Below the pieces are notes generated by a model. It had not been told where the DNA came from, did not search any database, and saw nothing but the letters and a program-made list of their open reading frames with translations. DNA of 64,000 nucleotides, taken from the NCBI RefSeq assembly GCF_004337985.1, contig NC_043743.1:4228186-4292185 (forward strand), written 5' to 3'. This DNA is from Pyricularia pennisetigena (taxonomy: Eukaryota > Ascomycota > Sordariomycetes > Magnaporthales > Pyriculariaceae). This document shows positions 21,668 to 34,446 of the stretch, piece by piece; position 1 is the first letter of the stretch; every line of letters begins with the position of its first letter. A program made the translations under genes and the position numbers.

Positions 21668-24600
21668 TATTAACAATACAGGTTGCTAACAAGGGTTTAG
21701 GCATTAGCCTAGGTGCGGCGTAATGGTAATTGCGCTATAAGGCCTGTAATTACAGGGCTTTAAATGCACTAAATTGCTCACTAAAATGGTTCACTAATTT
21801 TGGGATTAATAGCTTTCATTCATTAGTGGGTGAAACTTTGCTTTATCTTAGTCTCAGTGCTCAGACTAGACCCCCCTGCTTCGCAATGGGGACCGAACGC
21901 TCCATGTACCTTTCAGCCATATGGCTTTTCGACCAATTGCATTGGCCGAAAATATCGCGTTCGTTCTAGTTTGAGGACATTTTGTCGCATTTCGCCGTTT
22001 ATGGCGGTACCACCAACGATAATTTGTCGCATTTCGCCGTTTATAACGGTATTATTAATAATATATTTAATATAACGATATCGCTAATAATTATTTTATT
22101 AATACAAGGATAATTTGTGGTATTTTGCCGTTTGTAGCGGGTATATACAATATATTCGCATTATAATGGCAAAAAGAAAATGGTGTACCCATAGCATGCA
22201 ATTAAATATTCGTATAAAAAAATAAATAAAAATTATAAAAATATATAGTAATTTGCGTTAAACTTATTGGAGTTTGTTGATTATTTAAATGCCGGCCGCG
22301 TCTTTATAACCACTGTATTTGAAAAAATATTAAAATATTAAGTAAAATTTGTAATTTTTCATTATATTTAATTTTTATTTTGAATAATAGTATATAATAT
22401 TGATTTTAATCTTGGTTACAGTATTTATAGCCTAGCAGATCTAAGACTGCAAAATGCATACAATTATCGATTAAAACAAAAGTTTCATTAATATTTTTAT
22501 ATTAACTAACATTTTGTTAAAAACCTAAATAGTTTACGCAAATATTAGGAAGATTAAAAGATAGTTAAATTCAGGCATTCTTTTATCAATTTATGAAGGA
22601 ATTTTATTACATTTTTTTATAAGTTTTATTTAATTAAATAAAGTAGTAAATATAAAAATAACACAAATTTAGCATTTCTTTATATAAAAAAACAAAAAGG
22701 GCCGGTATTGTAAATCGGGTTTTAGGTTAACGTTTGTTTATATACATTATCCACTTCTTCAAAATTTGGTTTTATTAATATTAAAATTGGTAAAAATGTA
22801 AAAGCATTTCGATTGTAAAATATATATAAAATTGGATACATTTTACCTATCCGCATATTTAGCGGCTTATATAATTAGATATACGTACTCAAGTGTAGCA
22901 TTATATTAGATATATATATGCCACCCCCCACGTCCAAAAACCACAAAATCTGGCTGCAAAACAAAAATAATATAAAATTAATTAAATAAAGCAAAAAGAT
23001 TTATAAAATACATATTTAGCATTTTTTTTATTAAACAGTTTTTAAAACCGATATTATAGGTAGAATTGGATTTGGACGTTTGCTTATATGCGTCATCGAG
23101 TTTCTGAAATTTTAGTTTTATTATCGTTAAAACTGGTAAAAATATAAACGAGTTTCGATTGTAAATTATATATAAAAAAATAAATATTTGCCTATCCGCT
23201 TATTTAATTGCTTATATAATCTGGTATATGCACCAAAAATTCTTATAACGATATATATACATATATATACGACCCTCCACGTGCAAAAAGTATAAAATTT
23301 GGTTAAAAATTAAAAATAATATCAAAAGAAATCGAAAATCGAAAAAAAAATCGAAAAAACAGTACCGCCATGAACGGATTAAGGGCAGGTGGTATCGAAT
23401 TCGGCCATTATAAAAAATAAAAATATAAATCAAATCGCTGCTAATAGCAATATTAAACGCTATTTTCAACGATATTTTCTTTTTTCAATATTTTGCGTAA
23501 TTGTGGAATAATAAAGGAGTGTCGGTCGCAAAAAGGCCAAAAATACCGCCATAAACGGCGAAAATCGACAAATTGTCCTCAAAACTGAACCAGAGTGTTC
23601 TTTGGATAGACCCACAGGTACATTGCAAAACCGCAATTAAGCCACGAAGTGGATCAATTGTGGAGCTCTGGGCTTCAGGGATAAGCCCTGAGATTAGCTT
23701 TATCTCCCTTATATATTCTCCGCCATCGAAATGGGAGTCCGCACGCCAGAAAGCGTTCCGATACCGCATACGATTTTCCGAAAAATTATTTTGTATACGT
23801 TGTTAAAAAAACACCTTTATTTTTATACAAACCATTTTTAAATTCGCACTAATTTGCTGATTTGTTGAAAGTTTCAACCCGGTATAGGGTAGGTAATTCG
23901 TAAATGCAGGATTAGTGCTAAACCCGATACAGGGTGAAACCCTATTCGTTAATATTTTAAATCGCAATTCCTGCAATACATAAAATATAGCGGAAAATCC
24001 GACAGCCTTAACAGCCCCATTTCGGTACTATTTATTATAACTTATATACAAATAAAAAGGGACCCATTACATGCTAGATAACGCATCTAATTAACACCCT
24101 TTTTTTGCTACCATTTATATAAAGTCGGAAAAAGAAGTACAGAATAAATAAAACTTTAAAAAAAAGATCCCCCTTATATCCCAACCCGATTCGAACTCCC
24201 GATATAAACCCCTTGGATAATTAAGCCCTTTATACCGACCTGTAACCCCGAAATGGACAAACCCCCGAATTGGAAAAAACCCCCAAAATTATAATAACCC
24301 CTGGATTCGAACGCCCGATTTGCATAATATTGACCCACGGAATTAATTATTAAACCAGGTAGTTGATTTGGTTATTCGTTGGTAATAGTCCAAATTAGGT
24401 GTATTATATAGGGTATCTCGAATGCGTAAATCGCCCAAAACACGAGCTTTTTCAATTTTAATTCAACTTTTGGTATAGGTTTCGTAATTTTAAATATATA
24501 GTCGGTATAACCTGTTTATGGATTAATTTATACAGGGTAAATTCGAGTAATACAAACGGTATTAGGCTTATTAAAATCCAATATTGCAAACAAAGGAAAT

Positions 24601-25641
24601 GTACTAGGTAATTGGTTAACGAATTAATTAAGTGCCCTAGAATTTAATAAATAAAACCTAAACTTTTACGGGTTTAAACCCTATAAACTTTGAAAAAACC
24701 TTACGAATTGGAAACGTTAGGCGTTCTGTTAAACCATTAACGGGCATTTGTTTAGATTCCAGGTATTTTAGGGTTATTAATCCTTCTATAATTAACTCCC
24801 GTACGTAATGAAATTTTAATAGCGTATATTTAATACGTTAATAGTGCGTAGGGTTATATACGTTAGCTATAAAACCTATATTATTTCCAAGTATTGCAAT
24901 AAAACCTTTTATAAGTAGTCCAATTTTTATAAACGGGTTTTTGAATTATTGTATTTCACGCAGGGTTTCCGTTAAGGCATCGGTTTTGGCTTTTGGAATG
25001 TTTAAAGCTATAATACTAGCTTTTTTGCATTTTCACGTTATAAAGCCACCAAATAGGGTATACAAATATCCGTAAATGGATTTTTTATTTACCTTAGCCC
25101 CGGTAAAATCGCTATTACTAAAACCCAATAATTCAAAGTTTTCAAAACCTTTTACTAAAAGATTGGGTGGTAATTCGGCTTCAAATGCCTTATTTCCGTT
25201 ATAAATAGATAAGAATCTAATACCCGTTAAATAATGTAATAGGTTTTGAACTGCCGTTAAATGGATTGTAATAGTTCATATTAAAAAACATACAGGCTAT
25301 TAAACCGCAAAACGAATCTTTGGGCGCGTTAATAATATTAGATATATAAAAGTGCCAATAATACGCTGTAATAATTTAATTTCCAACGTATTTACGGGTT
25401 TACCCCCGCTATATGTTAGCATACCCGGTTGTAAGGGAATGAATATAGGTTTGCAATTAATTAATCCGAACGTTGCTAATATTTCCTTTATATATTAATT
25501 TTAATGGAATTGAAATAGGCGTTTAGGCCTATCCTTTATAATTTGAACGTTTAAACAATAGGCTGCAGGGCCCCTGTCTTTCAACGCGTATATTTTATTA
25601 AAACGGGTTTTTAAATTTCAAATATAGTACAATTTAGGACC
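21668..25641 (-). mobile_element. Copia element A: 3' LTR plus RT/RNase H remnant
   Basis: A minus-oriented LTR (21668-24096, split by the element at 21849-23696) ends in TTAACA. A polypurine tract follows, read on the minus strand (C/T run at 24097-24106). Then come RIP-degraded RNase H and reverse-transcriptase relics up to 25641, where a plus-strand copia LTR cuts it. Gag, protease, integrase and the 5' LTR are missing. Confidence 0.75.
21849..23696 (-). mobile_element. TAGTCTCAG-family TIR element 2, with 9-bp target duplication
   Basis: Begins TAGTCTCAGTGCT and ends CTGAGATTA (RIP variant of CTGAGACTA). Flanks are GCTTTATCT at 21840-21848 and GCTTTATCT at 23697-23705, a perfect 9-bp duplication. 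Inserted in the copia A LTR. 1848 bp, no coding capacity seen. Near one end it carries three copies of an ATTTGTCGCATTTCGCC unit. Confidence 0.88.
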
Positions 25642-26198
25642 TGTTAATTATATCCGTTATTTAGCATGTAATGGGTCCATCTTTATTTGTATTTAAGCCA
25701 CAATAGACAGTGCCGAAGTGGGGCTGTTGGGGCTGTCGGATTTTCTGTTATATTTTGTGTGTTACAGGAGTTGCGATTTAAAGTCAGCGAATGGGGTTTC
25801 ACCCTGTACCGGGTTTAATACCCACCCTGCACTAACGAGTCAACTACCCTATACCGGGTTGAAATTTTCACCAAATCAGCAAATTAGTGCGAACCCAGAA
25901 ATGGTTTATATGGAAATAAGGGTGTTTTTTTAACAACGCATACAAAATAATTTTTCGGAAAATCGTGTGCGGCACCGGAACCTTTTACGGGGTGCGGACC
26001 CCCATTTCGATGTCGGAAAATATGTAAAGGAAATAAAGCAAAATCTCCCCCATTCATGAATTAAATTTATTAATTCCAAATTTAATAAACAATTTAATGC
26101 ATTTAAACCCTGTAATTACAAGTGTTTATAACGCAATTAGCACCACGCCGCACCTAAGTTAATGCCTTAACCCCTGTTAATAACCCATATTATTAACA
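25642..26198 (+). repeat. 5' LTR of copia element 1
   Basis: 557 bp, starts TGTTAATTATATCCG and ends TATTAACA. It aligns along its length with the LTRs at 32784, 42658 and 59375, differing mostly by transitions. Confidence 0.85.
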
Positions 26199-26656
26199 GC
26201 TTATAAGCTAGGAAAAGTTTTAACTTGTGCACTAAAATGCATTTTGCATCGTTGGAAAACCTGAAATTTAGGTTTGATTTTGGTTATTGTCGCATCCTTA
26301 CAGCGCGTATATTAACGAAAATATTGCTGTTTTTTGTGAAAAATTGTTGGTTTTAAGCGCTTATTTAGCACCTAACCCCCTATATTTACAATGGGGATCG
26401 TTAAAAATTAGCGTTCGATTTAGGCTTTTTCCAGTACTGCAGCGATCGCTTATATTGCAAATCCAAAATTTTTGGTATGGTTTTTGTGGATCGTGCACGT
26501 TATTGTGATTGGTTCAAATTTTTAATAGGGTTTACGCTAGCGAATAAATGCCAAAAACCCCTGTATTCGTTCGCTAATAGCCCATTAAATCCTAGTGCGT
26601 TTAATAAAATTTACAATAACCCATAAACCCATTAGCGGAATTACGTTAATGGTTAA

Positions 26657-26740
26657 TTTACCCTGCAGGATATCCCGCAGTTTACCCTGCATAATACCCT
26701 GCAATTTACCCTGTACGATACCCTGCAGTTTACCCTGCAC
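26657..26740 (+). repeat. Tandem TACCCTGCA-type array in the copia leader
   Basis: Six or seven imperfect copies of TTTACCCTGCA / ATACCCTGCA alternate. The same array is present in the other copia leaders (43668-43750, and on the minus strand around 51045-51090). It lies between the LTR and gag, where packaging or regulatory signals reside; function unknown. Confidence 0.75.
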
Positions 26741-28224
26741 CCATTTAACGAATTAAATTCGTTACGTGCACCTGGATTGGTACAAATACCAGGGCACCCA
26801 TTAATTGCGGATTTTAGGGATTTTAACCCTGTATTTCAATGGATTTTAACCATTGAAAATAGCAGTAAACCCTGTAATTAGCAGTTACAGACCTATACCC
26901 GTCAAAAGGCAAACGGTATAACAAATCCTAAATTAAAATAGGGTATTTACCCCTAAATAATTAGGTTAATTAATTATAATGATAAATTAGCGAATTGCAA
27001 TCATAATTTAAAATACCTTATAATGGTAAATAACCCTATATCGGGCTTTCCAGGCCCAATTCTAACAAATAAGGAGCTTAAATCCAGCCCAAACGAAGCT
27101 TTAACCGCTAAATTACAGGCCCAAAACCTGCAATTAAAAGCGTTAATTACGCAAGTAAACTAATTTTAAAAGATAATTTAACAGTTAAATGCCCCATTAA
27201 CCCTAAAAAGCGGTAATTCCACTAATTTTAATAATAATTCGGAAAATAAACCCGCTACCGCACCCCCTAATCCACCCCGTAACCAAATATTAAATAACGG
27301 GATAGGTAAAAGACCATTAAAACGGGTATTTTCCTTTCCCGAAAATTGTAAATTAATAGGGGTTAGCAATTACGATTTGTGGAAATAGGCGTTAATAGTA
27401 TAAATTCAGGGTTATAAAAGCAGCGGAATTTATTTTTAACCCTAAAATTAGCTATACCCTACCGGAATACGAGCTATTAATCCTATTATTATTTATAAAA
27501 AACAGTTTAACCAAAGAATTTTGAAAAGCCATTGCATGGTATTCCAGCCCCGTAACGGTTTATAAAGCCCGGGAAAATAGCTATTTCGTTACACCCGAAA
27601 TTAATCGAAATTTATTATATCGGGAATTCCACGTTTTAAATTTTTCGAAATTTAAAAAATTAATACCTAAATTTAACAACCGGCTTAATTTACTGGTAGT
27701 TAAATTAACGAATACTAACGTGCAAATTAACCCTGTAAACGTACGAAATCAGTACCCACGGGCCCTGGAGGGGATATTCCTTATTTGGACCGAACGCCAA
27801 CGCAATACCCAACGGGCCTTGTAAGCAATAGGCCGAAATTCGGAAAAGTTAAATTTGCAATACCTTACAGCGGACCTTATATCCGAATATTCGATTTCAG
27901 GCTTTACAACGGTTAAAACAGTTAATTATAGGTTTAAAGGTAAAAAAAACGGGTAAAAAAACGTTAAAAAAGCGATAAAAAGGAAAATTATGGGTAGGAA
28001 AACACCTTTAAATTACGAAAACAAGTAAAAACTCTAATTCGGATTTTGCTTTTGCAAAAAATATTAAATCTTCCTCCAACGAATTAACCGTTGGAACGTC
28101 CATAATTTCCATAAATTTTGAATTATTTACGGGTTTAATTCCAGGTAACGTTCACGAAGGCGTAACGTATAACGCCCTGGAACAGGAGGTTAATTCCGCT
28201 ATTAGCGGAATTATAAAACTACGT

Positions 28225-29196
28225 TTGGATTCGGATTCGGAAACCGATACCGGTAAAACGTTAAAATTACAAATTTTACCAACTAATTTTTGGGTTAAAA
28301 CGAAAGCTGGACGCGGCGTAAAAAGGACCCCTAAATTTTGGAAACTAGGTTATTTTATCCTATACAATACAAATAGCACGTACCATATTTTTGCAAATAA
28401 ACAATTTTTTACCGATTATACCCCCGGCTTTACAGTCGGAATCGGTACAGGAAATGGCCCTGGTAAACCTGTAAGCACCGGAACTGTGAAAATACAGGTC
28501 CGTTACGGCCAAAAAACTGACGAATTTAAAAAGGTAACGTTAAATAACGTTTTATATATCCCTTCGTTTGGAATAAATATCGTTAATAGCCTTATACATT
28601 ATAATATAAAAGGGGTATTATTAAAAAATACCCTGTACGATAAAAACTGCAAAGCGTGGGGACGCTTAAATACCGCTAAATACTCGTTTTATTTAAAGGT
28701 TAAAGGGTTCGATATGCTGATTCGAAATAACGTTATTTCGAATTACGCCTATATAATAGGTGAATATAATACCGTTTTTAACATAGCTTTACAGGGGGTT
28801 GTAAAGGGTTACGCAACCCCGTTGGAAATAAAACTAAATAATATAATCCCCGAAAATTACGAAGATTATAAAATTTACACCGATTCGCAACCGGAAGAAA
28901 ATACGGTAACGGAAAAGCTAAATCCCGAACAAAATACGGAAATAGCCGTAAATTCACCTGTAACGCAGAAATTTAACGGTAAAAGCCCTGAAAATCCACG
29001 TGGGATTGGGCCCCGTAAGCCCGGTACACCGTTAAATAACCCTTTTATGCAACCTAATACAAAAGGGATTATTTCCGAAAAAAAGGGGGTTTCCCATATA
29101 AGAAATCCGTTGTTAAAACCTCCTTTATTATCGGATTTAAAGCAAACCCCTGTCAATTACCTCCTTTTAAACCTAAAAGGGACTACGGACGGTTAA
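28225..29196 (+). pseudogene. Copia polyprotein segment around the protease, longest surviving frame
   Basis: 323 codons without a stop. It includes the protease active-site region, but the family's D-T-G-S reads N-T-N-S: the catalytic aspartate and following glycine are both lost by G-to-A changes, and the next H-H-I-F is Y-H-I-F. The related region of copia B (complement of about 49390-49430) still reads DTGS. The later part has the TDYTPGF, NNVLYIPS and NYAYIIGEYNT segments of the pre-integrase region and an acidic tail. It is an inactive remnant that happens to lack stops. Confidence 0.8.
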
Positions 29197-32100
29197 TTAA
29201 CCCCTGAAAAAACGGTATTACGGGTAATTGTAACGAGATCCAGGCCTAAAAACCCTATTATAGCACAGGCGTTTGGGGCATATAGGGTTATTATTACTAA
29301 AAAAACCGTTAAAATCACAAAAGGTTTACCTAATTTCGACAAAATTAGGGCAATTACCTGTATTACTTATATTAAAACCATTTTTATTAGGCGTACAAAT
29401 AAAATTGCACTCTTTATACCCCCTACTATTTTCGATTTTATAAAAGGTAATACAGTAACCCTTAAACCTAATCCTTATAATAAAAAACCCGTATTTTTAT
29501 TATTAATGGACCGAAAATCACGTTTTCGGTGGTTTATCCGACTAAAAAATAAAACCGGACCCACGGTTTTAATAACTATTAAAAGCTTTTTGAGGGGTTT
29601 AAAAACTACGTACGGGCGTTACCCCCTAAATTTTCACTTTAATAGGGGGTACGAAATTAATACAAACCTTTAAAATTGGTTTACAAACAAAAATGTTAAT
29701 TTTAGCATTTCGAATCCCTATAACCACGGCCAAAACGGATTAACGGAACGGTCCGCTGGGGTTGTCTTGGATAAATTTTGGTCTATTATTATAGCGGCGG
29801 GTTTACCATTATATTTATGGTATCATTTATTATTTACCGTGGTTAATTTAATTAACCTTACAGCGGTAACTAATAGGGATTTAACATTTTACGAGGAACT
29901 TTATTCCGAATTCCAATTTGGATTACCGCATAAACCCAATTTAGGGCATTTTCAGGTTATTATTACTATATACCAGGTTATTATATTGCTGGAAAAACGC
30001 CAAAAATCTAATAAATTGGCTCCCCGCACCGAAACGGTGAAACTTTTAACCCATTTATCGAATTTTACAGCGTTGGTTTACGTACCCGCTAAACGGGCCG
30101 TATACAAAACCTTTACCGGAAAAATTATAAAGGGTATAACCGCTGAAAATTTGGCTATTCCAAAGGAAACGTTATAAATTTTAAAACGGGAAAATATAAA
30201 TTTCAAAGGGGATTTTAATTTGGAATTTAAAAACGAAATTAACAGCGTTCCAGCGGATAATTATCCCCTAAAAAACCCTGAAAATATAGGGCATTTACTA
30301 CCGATTATAGGGCAATTACCACCCGTTGCAGGGCAATTAAACCCTGAAAATACAATGCCCGCCAGGCTTGTATAACCTACCGTTCGCCTCCCAAAACCTA
30401 TAACGGTAGCGGTACCTAATCCAGTACCTAAAATAATGGAAATTCCGATATTCTTAGCACCTAAAATATAGAATATGTAATTAAATTCGCAGCTCGAAAA
30501 CCCAAATTTAATAAATATAAATTACGTGCATTATCTTTATTTTTAAACCAAAAAAAAATAAAAACAAGCCCATTAAAAATGGTAAACCAAATAAATACCA
30601 ACAAACCTTAAATAGCCCTGAAAATCCTAAATGGTTAGCTGTTTTAAAGTTTAAGTTCGACCAAATCCTTACTGCAAAAACCTTCCGTTTTATCCCAGAA
30701 ATCAAAATGCCTATAAACCGTAAACTCGTTTCTACCCGGCCGGTATTTAAATTAAAAAAGGATAAAAATAATAAAGCTATAAAATACAAAGCTAAATTTG
30801 TTATTAAGGGTTTTTTACAGGTCTAAGGCCTAAATTATATTAAAACTTTTGCTAACACTAATATACCACCTACCTGGCGTATACTATTAATTATAGCTAA
30901 TACACAAAATTGGGAAATAAAACAAATCGATTTTATCGGTGCGTTTTTAAATAGTGACATTACCGACGTAAATATATATTTGCAAATTCCAAACGGTTTT
31001 AACGAACGGGTAAAAAATTGTAACCCTTCCACCGCTAAAATGTTAGTGGAAATGGGTTACAACCCGAAAAAATTGCAGGTTATATAATTGGAAAAAGCGT
31101 TATATAGTTAAAAACAGGGTCCAAAAAATGGCAAAACATATTTAAACCCCTATTTTTTAAAAAAGGTTTTAAACCATTAATTTCTAATCCCGCTGTCTTT
31201 TATAACGTTAAACCCAAACATTTTATCGTTACCTTCGTAAACGATTATTTGCTAATAGGTCCTAAATTGCAATATATTTAGGATTTAAAAACCCGTTTTA
31301 ATAAAATATACGCGTTGGAAAACAAGGGCCTTGCAACTTATTTTTGAAGCGTTCAAATTATAGAGGATAGGCTTAAACGCCTACTTTAGCTCCATTAAAA
31401 TTAATATATAAAGGAAATATTAGCAACGTTCGGATTAATTAATTGCAAACCTATATTTATTCCCTTATAACCGGGTATGTTAAAATATAATGGGGGTAAA
31501 CCCGTAAATGCGCTGGAAGTCAAATTATTACAGCGTATTATCGGTACCTTTATGTATTAAACACTATTAACGCGCCCGGATATAGGTTTTACGGTTTAAT
31601 GGCTTTTACGTTTTTTAATAAAAACCATTATAATGCATTTAACGGCAGGTAAAAACCTATTACGTTATTTAGCGGGTATTAAATCCTTATTTATTTGTTA
31701 CGGAAATAAAATATTTAAAGCCGAATTACCACCCAATTTATTAATAAGGGGTTTTAAAAGCCTAAAATTACTGGGTTTTAATAATAGCGATTTTGTCGGG
31801 GCTAGGGAAAATTCAAAATTCATTTACGGATATTTGTATACCCTATTTGGGGGCCCTATAACGTAAAAGTGCAAAAAGGCTAATATTAAAGCTTTAAACA
31901 CTCCAAAAACCGAAACCGATGCCCTAACGGAAGCCCTGCGTGAAATACAATGGTTTAAAAGCTTATTTATAAAGATTGGACTACTTATAAAAGGTTTTAT
32001 TATAATATTTGGAAATAATCCAGGCTTTATAGTTAACGCATATAACCCTACGCACCACTAACGTACTAAGTATACGTTATTAAAATTTCACTACGTACGG

Positions 32101-32783
32101 GAATTAGTTACAAAAGGATTGGTGATTTTAAAATACCTGGAGTTTAAACAAATGCCCGCTAATAGCTTAATAAAACCCCTAACGCATCCAATTTATAAAA
32201 CTTTTTTAAAATTTATAAAATTTAAACCCCTAAAAATTTAGTTTTCACCTATGAAATTTTAGGGCATTGAATTAATTCGTTAACTAATTACCCATTACAT
32301 TTCCTTTATTAGCAAATATTGGATTTTTGTTAGCCCAATACCGGCCGTACTACCCGAATATACCCTTTACAAGTTAATTAATAAGCAAATTATACCGACC
32401 TTATACCAAAAGTTCAATTAAAATTGAAAAAGTTCGTATTTTGGGCGATTTACGCATTCGAAATACCTTATATAATATATTTAGTTTGGACTATTACCAA
32501 CGAATAACCAAATTAGCTACCTGGCTTAAAGGTGAATTCCGTGGGTTAATATTATGCAAATCGGGGGTTCGAATCCGGGGGTTATTACAATTTTGGGGGA
32601 TTTTTCCAATTCGGGGGTTCGTCCATTTCGGAGGTTATAGGTCGGTACAAAAGGTTTAATTATCCAGGGGGTTTATATCGGGAATTCGAATCGGGTTGGG
32701 ACATAAAGGGGATTTCTTTTAGGGTTTTATTTTTATATACTCTTCTTTTCCGACTTTATGTAAATAGTAGCAAAAAAAGGGGG

Positions 32784-33337
32784 TGTTAATTATATGCGTT
32801 ATTTAGCATATAATAGGTCCATTTTTATTTATAGATAAATTACAATAAATAGTACCGAAATGGGGCTGCTGAGGTTGTTAGATTTTCTATTATATTTTGT
32901 ATGTTGCAGGAGTTGCGATTTAAAGTTAGCGAGTGGGGTTTTACCCTGTACCGGGTTTAATACCCACCCTGCATTTACGAATTAATTACCCTGTACCGGG
33001 TTGAAATTTTCACCAAATTAGCAAATTAGTGCGAACCCAAAATGGTTTGTATAAAAATAAGGGTGTTTTTTCAACAACGCATATAAAATAATTTTTCGGA
33101 AAATCGTGTGCGGCACCGGCACTCTTTGCGGGGTGCGGGCCCCCATTTCGATGTCGGAGGGTATATAAGGGAGATAAAGCAAAGTCTCCCCCACCAATGA
33201 TTTAAATTTATTAATCCCAAATCTAGTGAATAATTTAGTGCATTTAAGCCCTGTAATTACAGGCTTTTACAACGCAACTAGCACCACGCCGCACCTAGGC
33301 TAATGCCTAAACCCCTGTTAGCAAGCCATATTGTTAA
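32784..33337 (+). repeat. 3' LTR of copia element 1
   Basis: Preceded by the polypurine tract AAAAAAAGGGGG. Starts TGTTAATTATATGCG. The end reads ATTGTTAAGA instead of TTGTTAACA. Confidence 0.8.
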
Positions 33338-33448
33338 GATTATTAATAATAAATAAAACGATACGTTATTAAAATATAAGGTTTCAAAGAAGTTTAAAAA
33401 ATCGGTAATTGGTGGTTTATTACGGGTTTAAAAATTATACGTATATTT

Positions 33449-34080
33449 ATAAACGGTTTGCGGGATCCAAAAATGGTTATATTAAATAAAAGTAGTTTTG
33501 GTAATAAAAACCGCGTATTTATATTTATATATAAAATAAATTGGTCGATTAATTTGGGGTTCGTAGCGGGAGAACGTTATATATTACGTAATTGTTTTTA
33601 ATTCAATTTATTTAATGGGATCATTTGGATAATAATAATATTATTGCGAATAACCGAGGTAATTTGCAATATTATAATTTTCCCGTACCCGGTTTTTATT
33701 AACAAAATAATATTTTTTATATTATATAAAACCTGGTATATATATTGCATTTGGTTATGATACGGGATTTGTGCAGGAAAGTTGGGGGGTTTGTGCAAAT
33801 TGAAAAGCTATATAGCAGCTGAAAAAACGAGTTTATTTTGTACGTTTAAATTACCAAAAGCTTTGATTTTGGCGTATGATTTCGGGAAAATGTGTACGTC
33901 GGAGGAGGTATTTACCGCCGCGTGTGCGGGATTGGAACCGCGAGACATTACGTCGATTTAGTGGGAAAGCGAGGAATATATAGGCGTGTTTCCGGATATT
34001 ATATATATATATTTTAATACGGATATACAAAGATTTGCGGAAATAAGGGTCATTTTTTATGGGTGGATATATAACGTATT
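33449..34080 (+). pseudogene. RIP-degraded reading frame, unidentified
   Basis: One frame stays readable for about 210 codons with only three stops (TAA, TGA, TAG), each explicable as RIP of Gln or Arg codons. The best-preserved part, about 33800-34010, is GC-richer and reads LPKALILAYDFGKMCTSEEV, then FTAACAGLEPRDITSI, stop, WESEEYIGVFPDI. I do not recognise it. It lies between a copia LTR and the repeats of TIR element 4, so it may be a transposon protein or a captured host gene. Confidence 0.4.
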
Positions 34081-34446
34081 ATATACTATATACTTTATAC
34101 GGATTGAAAAATTAATGGTCTTACGTTATTTATATTAAAATTTATATGTAAAAATTCCTTTCGCTTTTGCGATCTTCCATATATAAATTTTGACGGATTT
34201 TAATCGTTATTAGTAAAATTGGAAATGGGTATCGATGGTATTTATAGGTGGACGTATAATATATTAAATGAAATTTACCCCATACGGATTATAAAGTGAA
34301 TGGTTTTGCGTTATTTGGATTAAAATTTATAAAAACTCCTTTCGCTTTTGCAATTTTCCATATATAAATTTTGACGGATTATAATCCTTATTAATACAAC
34401 GCGAAATCGGGATTAATGGTATTTATAAATTAATAATGGGGATACC

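Larger units (their letters stand above)
25642..33337 (+). mobile_element. Copia element 1, near full-length, RIP-degraded
   Basis: 5' LTR 25642-26198 (TGTTAA...TTAACA), leader with a TACCCTGCA array, gag from ATG 27023, protease region 28225-29196, integrase about 29330-30180, reverse transcriptase about 30620-31400, RNase H about 31630-32240, polypurine tract 32772-32783, 3' LTR 32784-33337. Order PR-IN-RT-RH identifies Ty1/copia. RT landmarks such as GFLQV, ANTNIPPTWRILL and QIDFIGAFLN are readable. Many stops are TAA/TAG in place of Gln codons. The last two bases of the 3' LTR are altered and the right flank does not match the left (GGACC), so the insertion was rearranged after landing. 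Confidence 0.85.

Noticed and set aside
26657..26740. CRISPR-like array (repeated TACCCTGCA units)
   Set aside because: Units are 10-20 bp with no spacers, in a eukaryotic retrotransposon leader. It is a tandem repeat of the copia family, repeated in each copy.
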